Shown here in pieces: positions 8,680 through 18,600 of a DNA stretch of 35,485 nucleotides; position 1 is the stretch's first letter, and each line of letters starts with the position of its first letter. This stretch comes from Bacteroides sp. Lineage in GTDB: Bacteria > Bacteroidota > Bacteroidia > Bacteroidales > Muribaculaceae. The position numbers and the translations under genes were made by a program. The notes under the pieces were generated by a model. The model was not told the DNA's origin. It searched no databases and saw only the letters and a program-made list of their open reading frames with translations. Location: positions 1-35,485 of the forward strand of contig JAAVCH010000023.1 in the NCBI GenBank assembly GCA_014802425.1, in the 5' to 3' direction.

Positions 8680-8846
8680 CATCACCTTTTCGTCCCGGGT
8701 ACTCACATTCATAGGCCGACGCCCGGAAATAAGGTGTCAATCGGGCCCCTTCACATCAGCCCCCCCTGACCGCTGAACCTGGCTTTAAACGCTGCACTAT
8801 CCTTGAAATCAACTGCCCGCCTCCCGGGCCTTACACAATAAGTAAA

Positions 8847-9446
8847 ATGAAAAGATCGACTCTACTGGCAATTCTTTTCTGCATGCTCGCCCTCGCCACG
8901 CCCAAAAAAGCTTCCGCGCAGGACTTCGCGATTAAATCCAACCTTCTCTACGACGCCACGGCCACCATCAACCTCGGCGTAGAGTTCAAGGTAGCACCCA
9001 AATGGACCATCGAGGCATCAGGAAACTTCAACGACTGGACTATCCGTACAGACCACCGCTGGAAGCACTGGCTCGTGCAGCCCGAAGTGCGCTACTGGCT
9101 CTGCGAGGCCATGCACGGCAACTTCTTCGGTCTTCAGCTCCACGGCGGGCAGTACAATATGTCGAAAGTGCCCCTGCTTGAAAAGATCAACTTTCTCGGC
9201 ACCGACTTCCGCGGCCTCCAGAACGGACGCTATCAGGGATGGTACGCCGGAGCGGGCATCACCTACGGCCACGCCTGGATCCTCGGCACCCACTGGAACA
9301 TCGAGGCCGAAATCGGCATCGGCTGGGCATATACCCGCTTCGACAAGTACCCCTGCGCCTCCTGCGGACGCAAACTCGAGGAAAACCGCGTGCACAACTA
9401 TGTAGGCCCCACAGAGGCGGCCGTCAACCTCGTATACATATTCTGA
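8847..9446 (+). CDS. DUF3575-family outer-membrane protein, fimbrial locus 1
   Basis: The 199-residue protein has a signal peptide ending near residue 25 (ASAQD). The body looks like a small outer-membrane beta-barrel: alternating aromatic strands (IKSNLLYDATATINLGVEF, PEVRYWLCEAMHGNFFGL, GWYAGAGITYGHAWILG) and a terminal aromatic residue in VNLVYIF, as in a barrel signal. It matches the DUF3575 family, which I recall from Bacteroidales fimbrial operons. Its paralog at 23603 shares the same strand pattern, including YWxCE, HGGQYN/LGGQYN and the NYVGPTEA/HYVGPTHA ending. The role is unknown; an assembly or anchoring part of the fimbrial system is inferred from position only. It is the first gene of the locus, 24 bases before the OmpA-like gene. 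Confidence 0.82.
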   Translation: MKRSTLLAILFCMLALATPKKASAQDFAIKSNLLYDATATINLGVEFKVAPKWTIEASGNFNDWTIRTDHRWKHWLVQPEVRYWLCEAMHGNFFGLQLHGGQYNMSKVPLLEKINFLGTDFRGLQNGRYQGWYAGAGITYGHAWILGTHWNIEAEIGIGWAYTRFDKYPCASCGRKLEENRVHNYVGPTEAAVNLVYIF

Positions 9447-9470
9447 TACTGAGCCATCAATAGTACCGTC

Positions 9471-10904
9471 ATGAACATCAACAGATACCACATAGCGGCC
9501 GCTCTGATGCTCGCCGCCACATCCGCCGCAGCACGTATGCCGGAGGCCTCCGACATCTCCGTGCGCGACATCAACGTCAGCCGCAACGGCGGAGCTCTCG
9601 ACCTCGCCTTCGTCATCGACGCCTCCCGCATGCCCTCGGGCATCAACAACGAGACCTGCATCACCCCGATGCTCGTCACTCCCACCGACACACTCCGTAT
9701 GGAAAGCGTGACCCTCGCCGGGCGCAACCGCATCGTGCAGGCCCGCCGCACGGGAGTGTACGACAATCCCGCCAACACCTATTACCGCCTCGGCAAGACC
9801 CCTGAGATAGCCTACGCAGCCTCCGTCACCTGGATGCCCTGGATGGACCACGCCACTCTCCAGCTCGACATGGAGAACGTCGGCTGCTGCAACTCCGTAA
9901 AGGACCTCGGCGACCTCGGACTGGCGCGCCTCAACATGGGACGCCGCACCTTTGACGTCGACATGAGCTACATCACCCCCGTCGAGGAACGCGTGAAGAT
10001 GCGCAACGCCAAGGGTGAGGCCTACATCGACTTCATGGTCAACAAGACCAACATCCTTCCCGACTACCGCAACAACCCCGTGGAGCTCGCCAAGATCCAG
10101 GCCACGATTGACTCCATCAAGTCCGATTCCGACACGAAGATCACAACGCTCTCCATCACCGGCTACGCATCCCCCGAAGGCTCTTACTCCAACAACGAAC
10201 GCCTCGCCAAGGGACGTACCGAAGCCCTGGCCGATTACGTGCGTAACCTCTACACCTTCCCCGCCGACCTCATGAAGACCTCATGGGTGGCCGAGGACTG
10301 GGCCGGACTCCGCACACGCGTGGCCGAAAGCACGATCGAGAACAAGGACGCCATACTCGCCCTCATCGACTCCGACCTCGCTCCCGACGCCAAGGACCAG
10401 AAGATAAAGAAGGAATTCCCCACCCAGTACGCCTTCATGCTCCAGGAATGGTACCCCGCGCTCCGTCACTCCGACTATGAGGTGGCCTATGAGGTGCGCA
10501 AGTACACCGATCCCGCCGAAATCGCCCGCGTGCTGAAGACCAATCCCTCCAAGCTCTCCCTGCGCGAGCTCTTCATCCTGGCCGAGACACTCAAGCCCGA
10601 CTCGAAGGACTACCGCGAAGTGTTCGACACGGCCGCCACTCTCTATCCTGACTCCGAAGTGGCCAACCTCAACGCCGCCAACTGTGCCGTAAAGGCCGGT
10701 GAGCTTGCCCAGGCCGAGCGTTACCTTGCCAAAGCCGGCAACACTCCCCAGGCAGCCTATGCCCGCGGCGTCCTCGCCGCCAAGCAGGGTAAATACGCCG
10801 AAGCCCGCAAATACTTCCAGACGGCCCGTGCCGGAGGCATCAACATCGACGCTGCCCTCCGTCAGCTCGACACCGCCGAAGCTCCGGCCGTAGAATTCCT
10901 CTGA
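9471..10904 (+). CDS. DUF3868/OmpA-like protein with TPR-like C-terminus, fimbrial locus 1
   Basis: This 477-residue secreted protein has a signal peptide of about 21 residues. The N-terminal 150 or so residues resemble DUF3868, a domain of fimbrial operons. The middle contains an OmpA-like peptidoglycan-association motif near residue 228 (SITGYASPEGSYSNNERLAK). The C-terminal quarter holds helical repeats of TPR type (VANLNAANCAVKAGELAQAE and the following helix pairs). One reasonable model is a periplasmic or outer-membrane base that links the fimbria to the cell wall; this is inference. The paralog at 24266 has the same domain order and almost the same length, and shares a 43-base exact DNA match (10035-10077). 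A GC hairpin follows the stop codon. Confidence 0.82.
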   Translation: MNINRYHIAAALMLAATSAAARMPEASDISVRDINVSRNGGALDLAFVIDASRMPSGINNETCITPMLVTPTDTLRMESVTLAGRNRIVQARRTGVYDNPANTYYRLGKTPEIAYAASVTWMPWMDHATLQLDMENVGCCNSVKDLGDLGLARLNMGRRTFDVDMSYITPVEERVKMRNAKGEAYIDFMVNKTNILPDYRNNPVELAKIQATIDSIKSDSDTKITTLSITGYASPEGSYSNNERLAKGRTEALADYVRNLYTFPADLMKTSWVAEDWAGLRTRVAESTIENKDAILALIDSDLAPDAKDQKIKKEFPTQYAFMLQEWYPALRHSDYEVAYEVRKYTDPAEIARVLKTNPSKLSLRELFILAETLKPDSKDYREVFDTAATLYPDSEVANLNAANCAVKAGELAQAERYLAKAGNTPQAAYARGVLAAKQGKYAEARKYFQTARAGGINIDAALRQLDTAEAPAVEFL

Positions 10905-10923
10905 TTCCCCATCACTGACATAC

Positions 10924-10949
10924 AGCCCCACGGCCGGAGCCGTGGGGCT
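10924..10949 (+). terminator. GC-rich hairpin between the OmpA-like and fimbrillin genes
   Basis: AGCCCCACGGC (10924-10934) pairs perfectly with 10939-10949 around a CGGA loop. No T run follows. Instead a C-rich, G-poor tract runs to about 11045. It could be a Rho-assisted attenuator or an RNA-processing and stability element rather than a simple terminator. Confidence 0.55.
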
Positions 10950-11111
10950 CCCTCCTCCCCCTCCGCTCTAGTCCTCCTCCCTCCAAAAAACCTCCCTCCG
11001 CAAGCTCCCCGCTACCCCCCGCCTCTCCCTCCCTGCCTCCACACGAGGCCCCAAACATGCTAACTAACAATCAACTAACAATAATAACTAACCAACAAAA
11101 TTTTTCAGAAC

Positions 11112-12818
11112 ATGAAAAAAACGTATGCATTTGCGTTTGCATCCGGCCTCTTCCTCCTCGGAAGCTGCGCCAGCGACGCACCGGAGATGGTGAACACTCC
11201 GGGAGCAGAGGAAGGAGGAGAATACTTCCTTCGCATTGAACTCCCGACGGCTACAGCCACTCGTGGTGACAACGATCCCTATGTAACGGACGTCAACAAT
11301 GCTTCATTCGCATTCTTCGACGCCAACGGCAACTGGATTGCCACTCGTCGTGTAGGTTATGGCACTACCGGTACAGTTCAGAATGACGGTGGCGTTATTT
11401 CGTGGCTTGATTCTGACGAACAGGGTGCTGACGCACACAGCGCTGCCGCAAGATGCGCAGTCCTTCAGCTCTCTTCCATTCCGGCTTATGTGGAGTGCCT
11501 CGTGAATGCCAATGACGAAGCAACTGCCATTGAGGATTCAATGTATGAGACCAAGCGTAAGGAGAGCCGCACCCATCGCTCGGCTACAGGTAAAAACTAC
11601 CTGAAGATGAGTACTGCCGTATACTTCCCGGAGAGTGTTACTGCCAGCACTGCCGCTGTCTACAGAACAGCCATTGATCCTGAAAAGAATCTTTTCACAG
11701 ACGAGGATAAGGCAAAGGATCTTTCCGAAACAGGCAAGGAACCCCTCAAGATCTATGTTGAGCCCATCGTGGCAAACGTAAAGGTGACTGAGGAAATCGC
11801 CGCTACCATCAATAACATCGACCAGGTTAAAGAAGGTGAAGCTACAGTCGACGAAGTAAAGGACGCAACTGTTTCGTTCGTTCCCGAATACTATTTCCTC
11901 ACCGGTTACCAGATGGAAGGTTACACCGTAAAGCAGCTCACAACTTGGGGCGCTCTTCCGACAGCTATTCAGGGATGGGCCGGCCGCGTAAACGAGGATA
12001 ATGAATATTCCTTCAACTGGGTAGGCTCCAATCCCTCTGATGACGTGACTTATGCAAAGTGGGATAATGTGGTGAAGGGCAACAGCCAGTACTATTGCTT
12101 TGGCACTGCCGCCAATGCCAACCGCTATAAGATGCCGACCACAGGCACTCCCGAACTTCAGTTCTTCCCCTTCGAGAACTACGGTGGTCAGACTCTGGCT
12201 GAGCACACTTCCATCGTAGTGGCCGGTAAGTACACTGTAATGGGCAAGAATGAGGCTGGTGACGATGTAAACCTCGCTTATGGAGCGACTCAGAAGGCTG
12301 AAGATGAAGCATGGAATAATGACGCAGCAAATGCCGACAAGAAGAAACGTACTATCGAAACAGAAGGTACATTCTATCTCGTAGGTATCGGCGAGCAGTT
12401 CCAGGTATATGCTTCCGAGCGTGAAGTGCTCGAATCTTTCAACCTCTCGCATGAGACTGACGAACTCGTCCTTGATGGTGTCGTAGGTAACGATTACTCC
12501 GGCTGGAGCGGCAAGCTTGTGGTTAAGGGTAAGACATATCTTCCCAAGGTCATCAAGTACAACGGTGGCTACGGATACTATTCAAGAGCTATCCTCCGCG
12601 CAACAATCGGCACTACAAACTACAATGCCATTGTTCGTAATACACAGTATCACGTGAACATCAAGTCCATCTCCGGTATGGGTGTAGGTATCCCCGGCCC
12701 GAACGACCAGATCGTACCGCTCGATCCCCCGTCGCCGAAGGACGAGAGCACATACCTCCATATGGCTGTCATCATCAATCCTTGGGTTGAAGTTGGCAAG
12801 CAGGACGTAGAATGGTAA
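11112..12818 (+). CDS. Major fimbrillin, Mfa1-like lipoprotein, fimbrial locus 1
   Basis: The 568-residue lipoprotein is the likely shaft subunit. A lipobox LLGSC puts the lipid on Cys19. The first mature strand ends in LPTATATR, with Arg51 in the position where trypsin-like proteases cut FimA/Mfa1 proteins of Porphyromonas. The next strand is NNASFAFFDANGN. The C-terminus (AVIINPWVEVGKQDVEW) fits the donor strand of Mfa1-type fimbrillins. The assignment rests on this architecture and on the adjacent Mfa2-like gene. The DNA differs from its neighbours: codons often end in A or T and GC is visibly lower than in the flanking genes or in the paralog at 25745. A long AT-rich, A-rich leader precedes the ATG. 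A strong hairpin follows the stop. Confidence 0.85.
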   Translation: MKKTYAFAFASGLFLLGSCASDAPEMVNTPGAEEGGEYFLRIELPTATATRGDNDPYVTDVNNASFAFFDANGNWIATRRVGYGTTGTVQNDGGVISWLDSDEQGADAHSAAARCAVLQLSSIPAYVECLVNANDEATAIEDSMYETKRKESRTHRSATGKNYLKMSTAVYFPESVTASTAAVYRTAIDPEKNLFTDEDKAKDLSETGKEPLKIYVEPIVANVKVTEEIAATINNIDQVKEGEATVDEVKDATVSFVPEYYFLTGYQMEGYTVKQLTTWGALPTAIQGWAGRVNEDNEYSFNWVGSNPSDDVTYAKWDNVVKGNSQYYCFGTAANANRYKMPTTGTPELQFFPFENYGGQTLAEHTSIVVAGKYTVMGKNEAGDDVNLAYGATQKAEDEAWNNDAANADKKKRTIETEGTFYLVGIGEQFQVYASEREVLESFNLSHETDELVLDGVVGNDYSGWSGKLVVKGKTYLPKVIKYNGGYGYYSRAILRATIGTTNYNAIVRNTQYHVNIKSISGMGVGIPGPNDQIVPLDPPSPKDESTYLHMAVIINPWVEVGKQDVEW

Positions 12819-12847
12819 TCCGGCTCTGATTAAATAAATTCCCAATA

Positions 12848-12882
12848 TACGTCCGGGACACCTTCCCGGTGTCCCGGACGTA
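12848..12882 (+). terminator. Strong hairpin after the locus 1 fimbrillin gene
   Basis: A perfect 15-bp stem (12848-12862 with 12868-12882, five-base loop) is followed by a pyrimidine-rich but not pure T stretch (CCTCTTTCTTT). It lies 30 bases past the fimbrillin stop. It may end part of the transcripts or protect the fimbrillin mRNA. In the rest of the 363-base gap up to 13181 I see no promoter motif and no gene. Confidence 0.7.
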
Positions 12883-13181
12883 ACCTCTTTCTTTCCGACG
12901 CATCGTCGTTTCCCCTTGTCGTGGAAGTGGTTTCCGATAGGATGCGTCCGTTTCGAATAGGGCAGGGTAGAGGTACGGCGTATGGAAGCGCCATTAAAGA
13001 ATATCCCGAAGCCCGAAGACGACCCTGAGCCGTGATACGCTCCCGGTTGACCAATAACTAACTAAGTAAAACCAACGCCTGGCGTCTTGATTGCGTTACA
13101 CTCTCCGATCGGGTTCAATCGCTCGTGACGGGCTTAACTCAATCACCTTAGCCTCTCAGGCTTTTAGAACTATCATACATC

Positions 13182-14213
13182 ATGAGTCTTTCGACCATTA
13201 AAGCAGTAAGCACTCTCAAGGCAGCCGCAGCCGCAGCCGTCGTTCTCTCGATGGCTTCCTGCGACAGCATAATCTATGAAGACCTGCCTCTCTGCTCGCC
13301 GACATACAAGGTGCGTCTGAAGTACGACCGCAACATGCGCTATGCCGACGAGGTGCAGAAGGTACAGGCCGCCGAGGTATATGCCTTCGACGCCGACGGC
13401 GCCCTCATCACCTCTTCCTCCGCTTCACTCTCCGACCTCAAGGCCAATAACTGGACACTTCCCCTCGACCTGCCCCAGGGAAAGCCCCACCGGGTAATCG
13501 CATGGGCAGGCCTCACGGATGACGCTCCGTTCACGCTTGACGCCACACGCGCCGTCAATACTGTCGACGACCTTACCTGCCGACTCAACACAACGCTTGA
13601 CGCCGACGGCAATCCTATCTCGAAATCCCGTCTCACCGACCTCTTCCATGCCGACCAGACCATGACTTTCTCGGCTGAGGACGGCACCGAGGAGCAGTCG
13701 CTCTCGCTTACTAAGAACAACAACGACCTGCGCATCATCCTGCGCAAGAGCAACGGCGCCTCCATCTCGCACGCCGACTATGATTTCTTCGTGGAGGAGG
13801 ACAATGCCGTGATGGGGCCCGACAACAAGGTGGTGCGTGGCGAAAAACTCTGGTATCACCCTGTGGACCGCGACGGTTTCGAAACCGCCATCCCCGACGG
13901 TCACGGAGGCCTGACGTCCATAAAGGTGCCTGCCGCAGTGGCCGACATGCACCTCGCCCGCCTCACTCCTGACTCCAAGGGCCGGGTGATCGTGAAGCGC
14001 ACATCCGATGGTGCCGAGCTCATCAGCTATGACCTCATGCCGCTCATCCTGGCCGCCAAGGAATTCGAGGCCCCTTCGATGGACGACCAGGAATACCTCG
14101 ACCGCGAGGATAACTTCACCATCCATCTCGTGCTTGACGAGGACGAAATCTGGCTTAGCACTGAAATCTACGTCAATGGCTGGGTAATCGTACTCCAGTC
14201 GATCGAGTGGTGA
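13182..14213 (+). CDS. Fimbrial anchor, FimB/Mfa2-family lipoprotein, locus 1
   Basis: This 343-residue lipoprotein has its lipidated Cys27 at the start of CDSIIYEDLPLC, the signature (CxxIYxDLxxC) of the FimB/Mfa2 family. In Porphyromonas, Mfa2 ends and anchors the Mfa1 fimbria in the outer membrane. Typical N-terminal strand content follows (VRLKYDRNMRYADEVQ and AEVYAFDADGAL). Unlike the shaft subunit it lacks the Thr-Arg maturation motif after the first strand, which fits an anchor that need not be opened. The C-terminus reads VNGWVIVLQSIEW and resembles the end of the locus 1 fimbrillin. It lies downstream of the fimbrillin hairpin and probably belongs to the same operon. Confidence 0.9.
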   Translation: MSLSTIKAVSTLKAAAAAAVVLSMASCDSIIYEDLPLCSPTYKVRLKYDRNMRYADEVQKVQAAEVYAFDADGALITSSSASLSDLKANNWTLPLDLPQGKPHRVIAWAGLTDDAPFTLDATRAVNTVDDLTCRLNTTLDADGNPISKSRLTDLFHADQTMTFSAEDGTEEQSLSLTKNNNDLRIILRKSNGASISHADYDFFVEEDNAVMGPDNKVVRGEKLWYHPVDRDGFETAIPDGHGGLTSIKVPAAVADMHLARLTPDSKGRVIVKRTSDGAELISYDLMPLILAAKEFEAPSMDDQEYLDREDNFTIHLVLDEDEIWLSTEIYVNGWVIVLQSIEW

Positions 14214-14301
14214 TCTTCCCTCCGTGCCCTCTGCGTCTTCGCGAGGTGATGGCGATGACATCCTCATCCTCCTCTTAAACTGCCAAATAACATCCAGATA
14301 T

Positions 14302-15609
14302 ATGCGCCAGCCATATCTTCTTTCTTCCATGATACTCTCGGCAGCCGCCGGCCTCCTGTTGACGGCCTGCGCCTCCACTCCGCTCGACGACTCCGACGGT
14401 GGCCTCTCCGCACTCGACCAGATGCAGGTGCCCGTCATCATGTCGGTGCTCCCGAACGTCGACGATGCCTCCGATCCGTATGACAACGGGAAAATGCCCG
14501 TCGATGCGAATAATCCCCTCCTGGCCGCCGAGTCGGCCATCAATCCCAACCGGCTCTTCGTGGCTGCCTACAACGCCACTGACGACAGGCTGCTTGATGT
14601 GCTCTATGCGGGTGGTGACGCTTCGAAGGTCACGACAAACACTGTGCGTTACACCAGTACTCTCTGGGGCACGACCTTTGCCTTCACTCTTGATAATTCT
14701 CCCGTAGGAGGAACAGGCAAGGGAAAATACGACGAGGACTTCTATATAGTGGCCCTTGCCATTCCCGCCGAGGCCAAAAGCGAATATACGTTTCCGGCTG
14801 AATTCGCTGATGTGGAGCTCTCCATAGGGGAGGCCATGAAGGATTTCAGCGGAACCCTCAAGGAATATCAGGAGAACGTGCTCGACAGAAACCTGACGAC
14901 GCAGCCCGATGTATTCATCCCTATGGCAGGCTGCGAGCTTATCACCAACGAATGGTTCAAGGATATGTTCAACAGGGATAGGGACGGTCTGGAGGCCCTC
15001 CGTCTTCCCAACATCCGGATGACCCGTGCGCTGGCTAAGATAATCATAGAGGATGTGGACGGCATACTTGACTCCGCCGAAATCACACATAACGCCGCCG
15101 GCCAGCTCCTGCCTCCCGGAAAGAACGGGGGAATATGGTGGTCGACTGACGGCGTCAATTTCAGCGATATGCCGGATGCCGTGCCTCATATGCCCTCCGG
15201 AGCCGTACCGGTCAATACCCTGACCCAGACCTCCTTCACCATAGCCGGCTCAGAGGACGGCGACAATCCGAAGAAAGGCTCCAAATACGTCTTCTATTCC
15301 TATGAGCACGACTTTACCTCGGACGGAGGTAAGGCTGCCGACGATGCGGCTCGTGGACTGATAACCCTCACGCCCACTGCCGAGTCCAATCTTCAGGGTA
15401 CAAAGACCATCTACATAGCCCCTTACGAAGGGGGCAAGGTGTCTGAAAAAACATATGATCAGATAAGCGACCTTGAAAACGGCGCATGGCGCGGCCTCCT
15501 CCGCAACCATTGCTACACCTTCTCGGTGACCAAACCCGCCAACGGCGACATCCAGATCTACGTCAAGGCCACGCAGTGGACCCATCACCGCATTCCCTTC
15601 GACTTCTAA
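14302..15609 (+). CDS. Fimbria-associated lipoprotein present only in locus 1
   Basis: The 435-residue product has a lipoprotein signal with lipobox LLTAC (Cys23). The frame is open from 14224, but the first 26 codons are not signal-like, so I start at 14302. The fold is probably fimbrillin-related: VPVIMSVLPNV resembles the first mature strand, NRLFVAAYNATDDRLLDVLY the next, RMTRALAKIIIEDV a core strand found in Mfa-type proteins, and IQIYVKATQWTHHRIPFDF the C-terminal strand. It lacks the Thr-Arg motif of the shaft and tip proteins. It has no counterpart in locus 2, where the anchor is followed directly by the first large adhesin. It could be an accessory subunit (Mfa3-like adaptor) or a second anchor-type protein. 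I do not recognise a precise family. Confidence 0.7.
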   Translation: MRQPYLLSSMILSAAAGLLLTACASTPLDDSDGGLSALDQMQVPVIMSVLPNVDDASDPYDNGKMPVDANNPLLAAESAINPNRLFVAAYNATDDRLLDVLYAGGDASKVTTNTVRYTSTLWGTTFAFTLDNSPVGGTGKGKYDEDFYIVALAIPAEAKSEYTFPAEFADVELSIGEAMKDFSGTLKEYQENVLDRNLTTQPDVFIPMAGCELITNEWFKDMFNRDRDGLEALRLPNIRMTRALAKIIIEDVDGILDSAEITHNAAGQLLPPGKNGGIWWSTDGVNFSDMPDAVPHMPSGAVPVNTLTQTSFTIAGSEDGDNPKKGSKYVFYSYEHDFTSDGGKAADDAARGLITLTPTAESNLQGTKTIYIAPYEGGKVSEKTYDQISDLENGAWRGLLRNHCYTFSVTKPANGDIQIYVKATQWTHHRIPFDF

Positions 15610-15651
15610 CCTAACCAACCTAAGGCCGCTTCGGCGACCCTCCATGACAAG

Positions 15652-18600
15652 ATGAAACGCATCAACCGAAATATCACAAAAGCGCTGGCAGCCCTTACAC
15701 TGACTCTGGGGGCATGCAGCGAAGACTTCGACCTCCGCGAAGGTGAAATGCTGCCTGACGGACAAGGTGTTGTGGTCTACGTGCCCCGCGTCACCGGCGA
15801 GGCCGCCACACGCGCTGCGGAACCACGTTACACCCGTGCCGATGGTGATGCCTGGGATTTCGAGGAAAACGAAGGCAGGATCAACGAGGCTTATATTTTC
15901 GCATTCCCTGTAAATAACGAGGGTAAAGGAACGATTATCCGTCAGAAACTCAGCGGAGGCTCGGTGGGATCCGGTGATTATACGGGCTATACCGGCTATG
16001 AACTCAGTATCCCTGCCGATACATACCGGATGTACGTAGTGGCCAACTATTCGTTTACCGATGACGAGCTTGAGGAGACAGGAGGTATAACCGAAGACAA
16101 GCTTCTTGAAAAACAGGTCGGAGCTCCGGCTGCTTTGACTGCCTCCAACGGTCTGCCTATGTCATGTGCCACATTCGATATCAAGGCCGGCTCCGAGACC
16201 AAGGCCAATGCCTCTAAGGTGGAGGTGCTCCCCGGAGGCAACATGGCAATAAAGGCCGATTTGAAGTTCGCTGTGGCAAAACTCCGTGTCACCGTGCTCA
16301 ATGACCTTAAGAGCAGTGAGAAGATAGGCGGCGTGAAGGTGGATCCCGCCTATGCCACCTCATATCTGATCGGCGGTCAGGTGAATCTGTTAAATGACGG
16401 ATCATCGGTGTCGGGGGGAAAGACCGTCACCGGAGGTTATTTCCAGATGCCTTCGCTCAAGGATGAAAAGGGGAACCCGATCGCGATTGCGGATGTATCG
16501 GTCGATAATCTCGAAGCCCTCTCCGGCGAGCCCGCCGAAGGCAAGGCATGGGCCTGGCAGGGTACCGCGTATCTTGGGGAAAATCTTTTCAATGCCTCGA
16601 AGACAAACACCACGACCCTTTCCGTAGAGATTGGCGATGGCGACGCTAAAGAGATGGAGATCAAGAGTGAGAACGGAATCGAGCGTTCGCACATGTATGA
16701 CGTCGTGGGTACTCCCGGCGGCGATTTCGTACTTGCCATCCAACGCTGGGATCCGGAAATCATGGCCCTCAGCCTTCGCGGCGCTTATTTCCTGCACCTT
16801 GACACTACCGAAATCGAGGAACTCAAGGCCGGTGAAGGAGCCACTGTATGGTATGAGACCAACGGAGCGCTTAAATTTGACGGCAATCCCAAGCTTGATG
16901 ACAGGGATATCTACAGTTTCAGTGTGTCGGAAGAGGATCAGACGATTTCCATCGACCTCGCATCCCATATCACGCGCGAAGATATCGATAGAATCAAGGC
17001 CGATGTCCCCGGATGGGATGTGATCAGAATCCAGTCAGGCACCATCATCAAGTACATAAAGATAGGGGATATCGTCTATAACGAATATCTCAATAGCGAC
17101 ATCGAGACCATCACGGTGGGCCTCTCCGAGCTTATCGGATCGGGTAGCTATACGAGCTACATCACGATTCCCGTGGAGACCAACCTTAAGTCCTTTACTG
17201 TGACAAAGTCCGCGACATGGAACAACATCATCCATGAGGCCAACGACGATGGTGTGGAGTATGCCGTGAAGTCGCTCATGCTCCAGACTCCCCAGGGCGA
17301 CAACCTTTCGGACGAGCCGGCCGGAGTGACCAAGCTGAGCGACTACGTGTACACCATCAACACCGGCGACGACTTCACAGGCACATACAACCTCCAGCTT
17401 CAGTACAACGGCCTGAACGAGGGACGTAAGTTCTGGAACGACGACCACGACCTCGGCATCGATATCGAAGGCGACATTACGGAGGCCGACGGCTCGACGA
17501 CCCATGTCAGGAAGACTGTAATCGTCAAGGTCCGCGCCAGCCAGGACAAATATAAGATTCATGTTAAAGTGAATAAGGACTGGGGAAAGGATGTGCATAT
17601 ATATGTCTATCAGTGTCTGCAGTTCCCCACCGACATGACTCCGTATGTAGAGGCTCAGAGCGGCCTGACGGCGGCCCAGAAAACGGAATACCTGGCGTAT
17701 GCAGGTAAACCGGTAGGGGCACGCGACAACACCGGAGACGGCGACTTCACTCTTGCGGCGTTGGAGTACTCCTTCACAGGAGCCCTTGCATTCAAGGGAT
17801 GGGGTCTGACCGGAGAGGACAATCCGGCGCGCGGAACATGGCTGGACAACGGATTCCGTATATTCAACTCGAATCCCGACCACTGGAACGGGAGAACCAA
17901 TCTTGACAGGCACTACAATGATTTCGATTTCTGTAAGGAATACCGTGACAACGACGAGCAGGACTGCACCTACTGCAAGACCGGCTCATCCAGCTTCAAT
18001 CATGGCTGGCCGGGCATAAAGATGCAGCTTGAGGACGATATGAGCGACGGCTACTGGTTCTACTTCGAACTCTCCGGTGTGGCCACTCCCGGTAAGGCCC
18101 TCATCATCTTTACTCAGAACCATGGCGGCGGCTACCAGTATCCGAGCGGCGCAGGTGTGCCCCTGTTCGACTATCCCTCCAAGGAAGGCTGGATCGACAT
18201 CACGACCGGCGGCTCCAAGACTTTCCGTCCGAGTCTGGAGGAAGAGAGCGATCCCGTGCCGACGACCCAGTATACTTACCGCATCTATTGGCCGTATAGC
18301 TCAAGTTTCAATGGCATCAATATGTGGAACGGCAGTTCCGCATGGGGCGACAGCTCATATACCCAGGCTAATTACAACAGCTCGACTCCCGAGAATGCTT
18401 CCAAGGGAGGTGCGGTCTATAAACGCGACTCCGACGGAGCCTATATGGAATTCACCACATCCACTAAGCTGACAGGTGACTTCAACTATCAGAAGATGCC
18501 AGGCCATTCGAACCAGTCATCGTTCAATGCCTCCGCTTTCGAGGATCTTGGCAACAACGTGTACAAGTATACGATCGGAGACTCAATGCCGCGAAAAGTA

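Noticed and set aside
13150..13165. A small stem AGCCT/AGGCT followed by TTTT just before the locus 1 anchor gene.
   Set aside because: The stem is only 5 bp with a three-base loop, too weak to call a terminator, and it lies 16 bases before a start codon.
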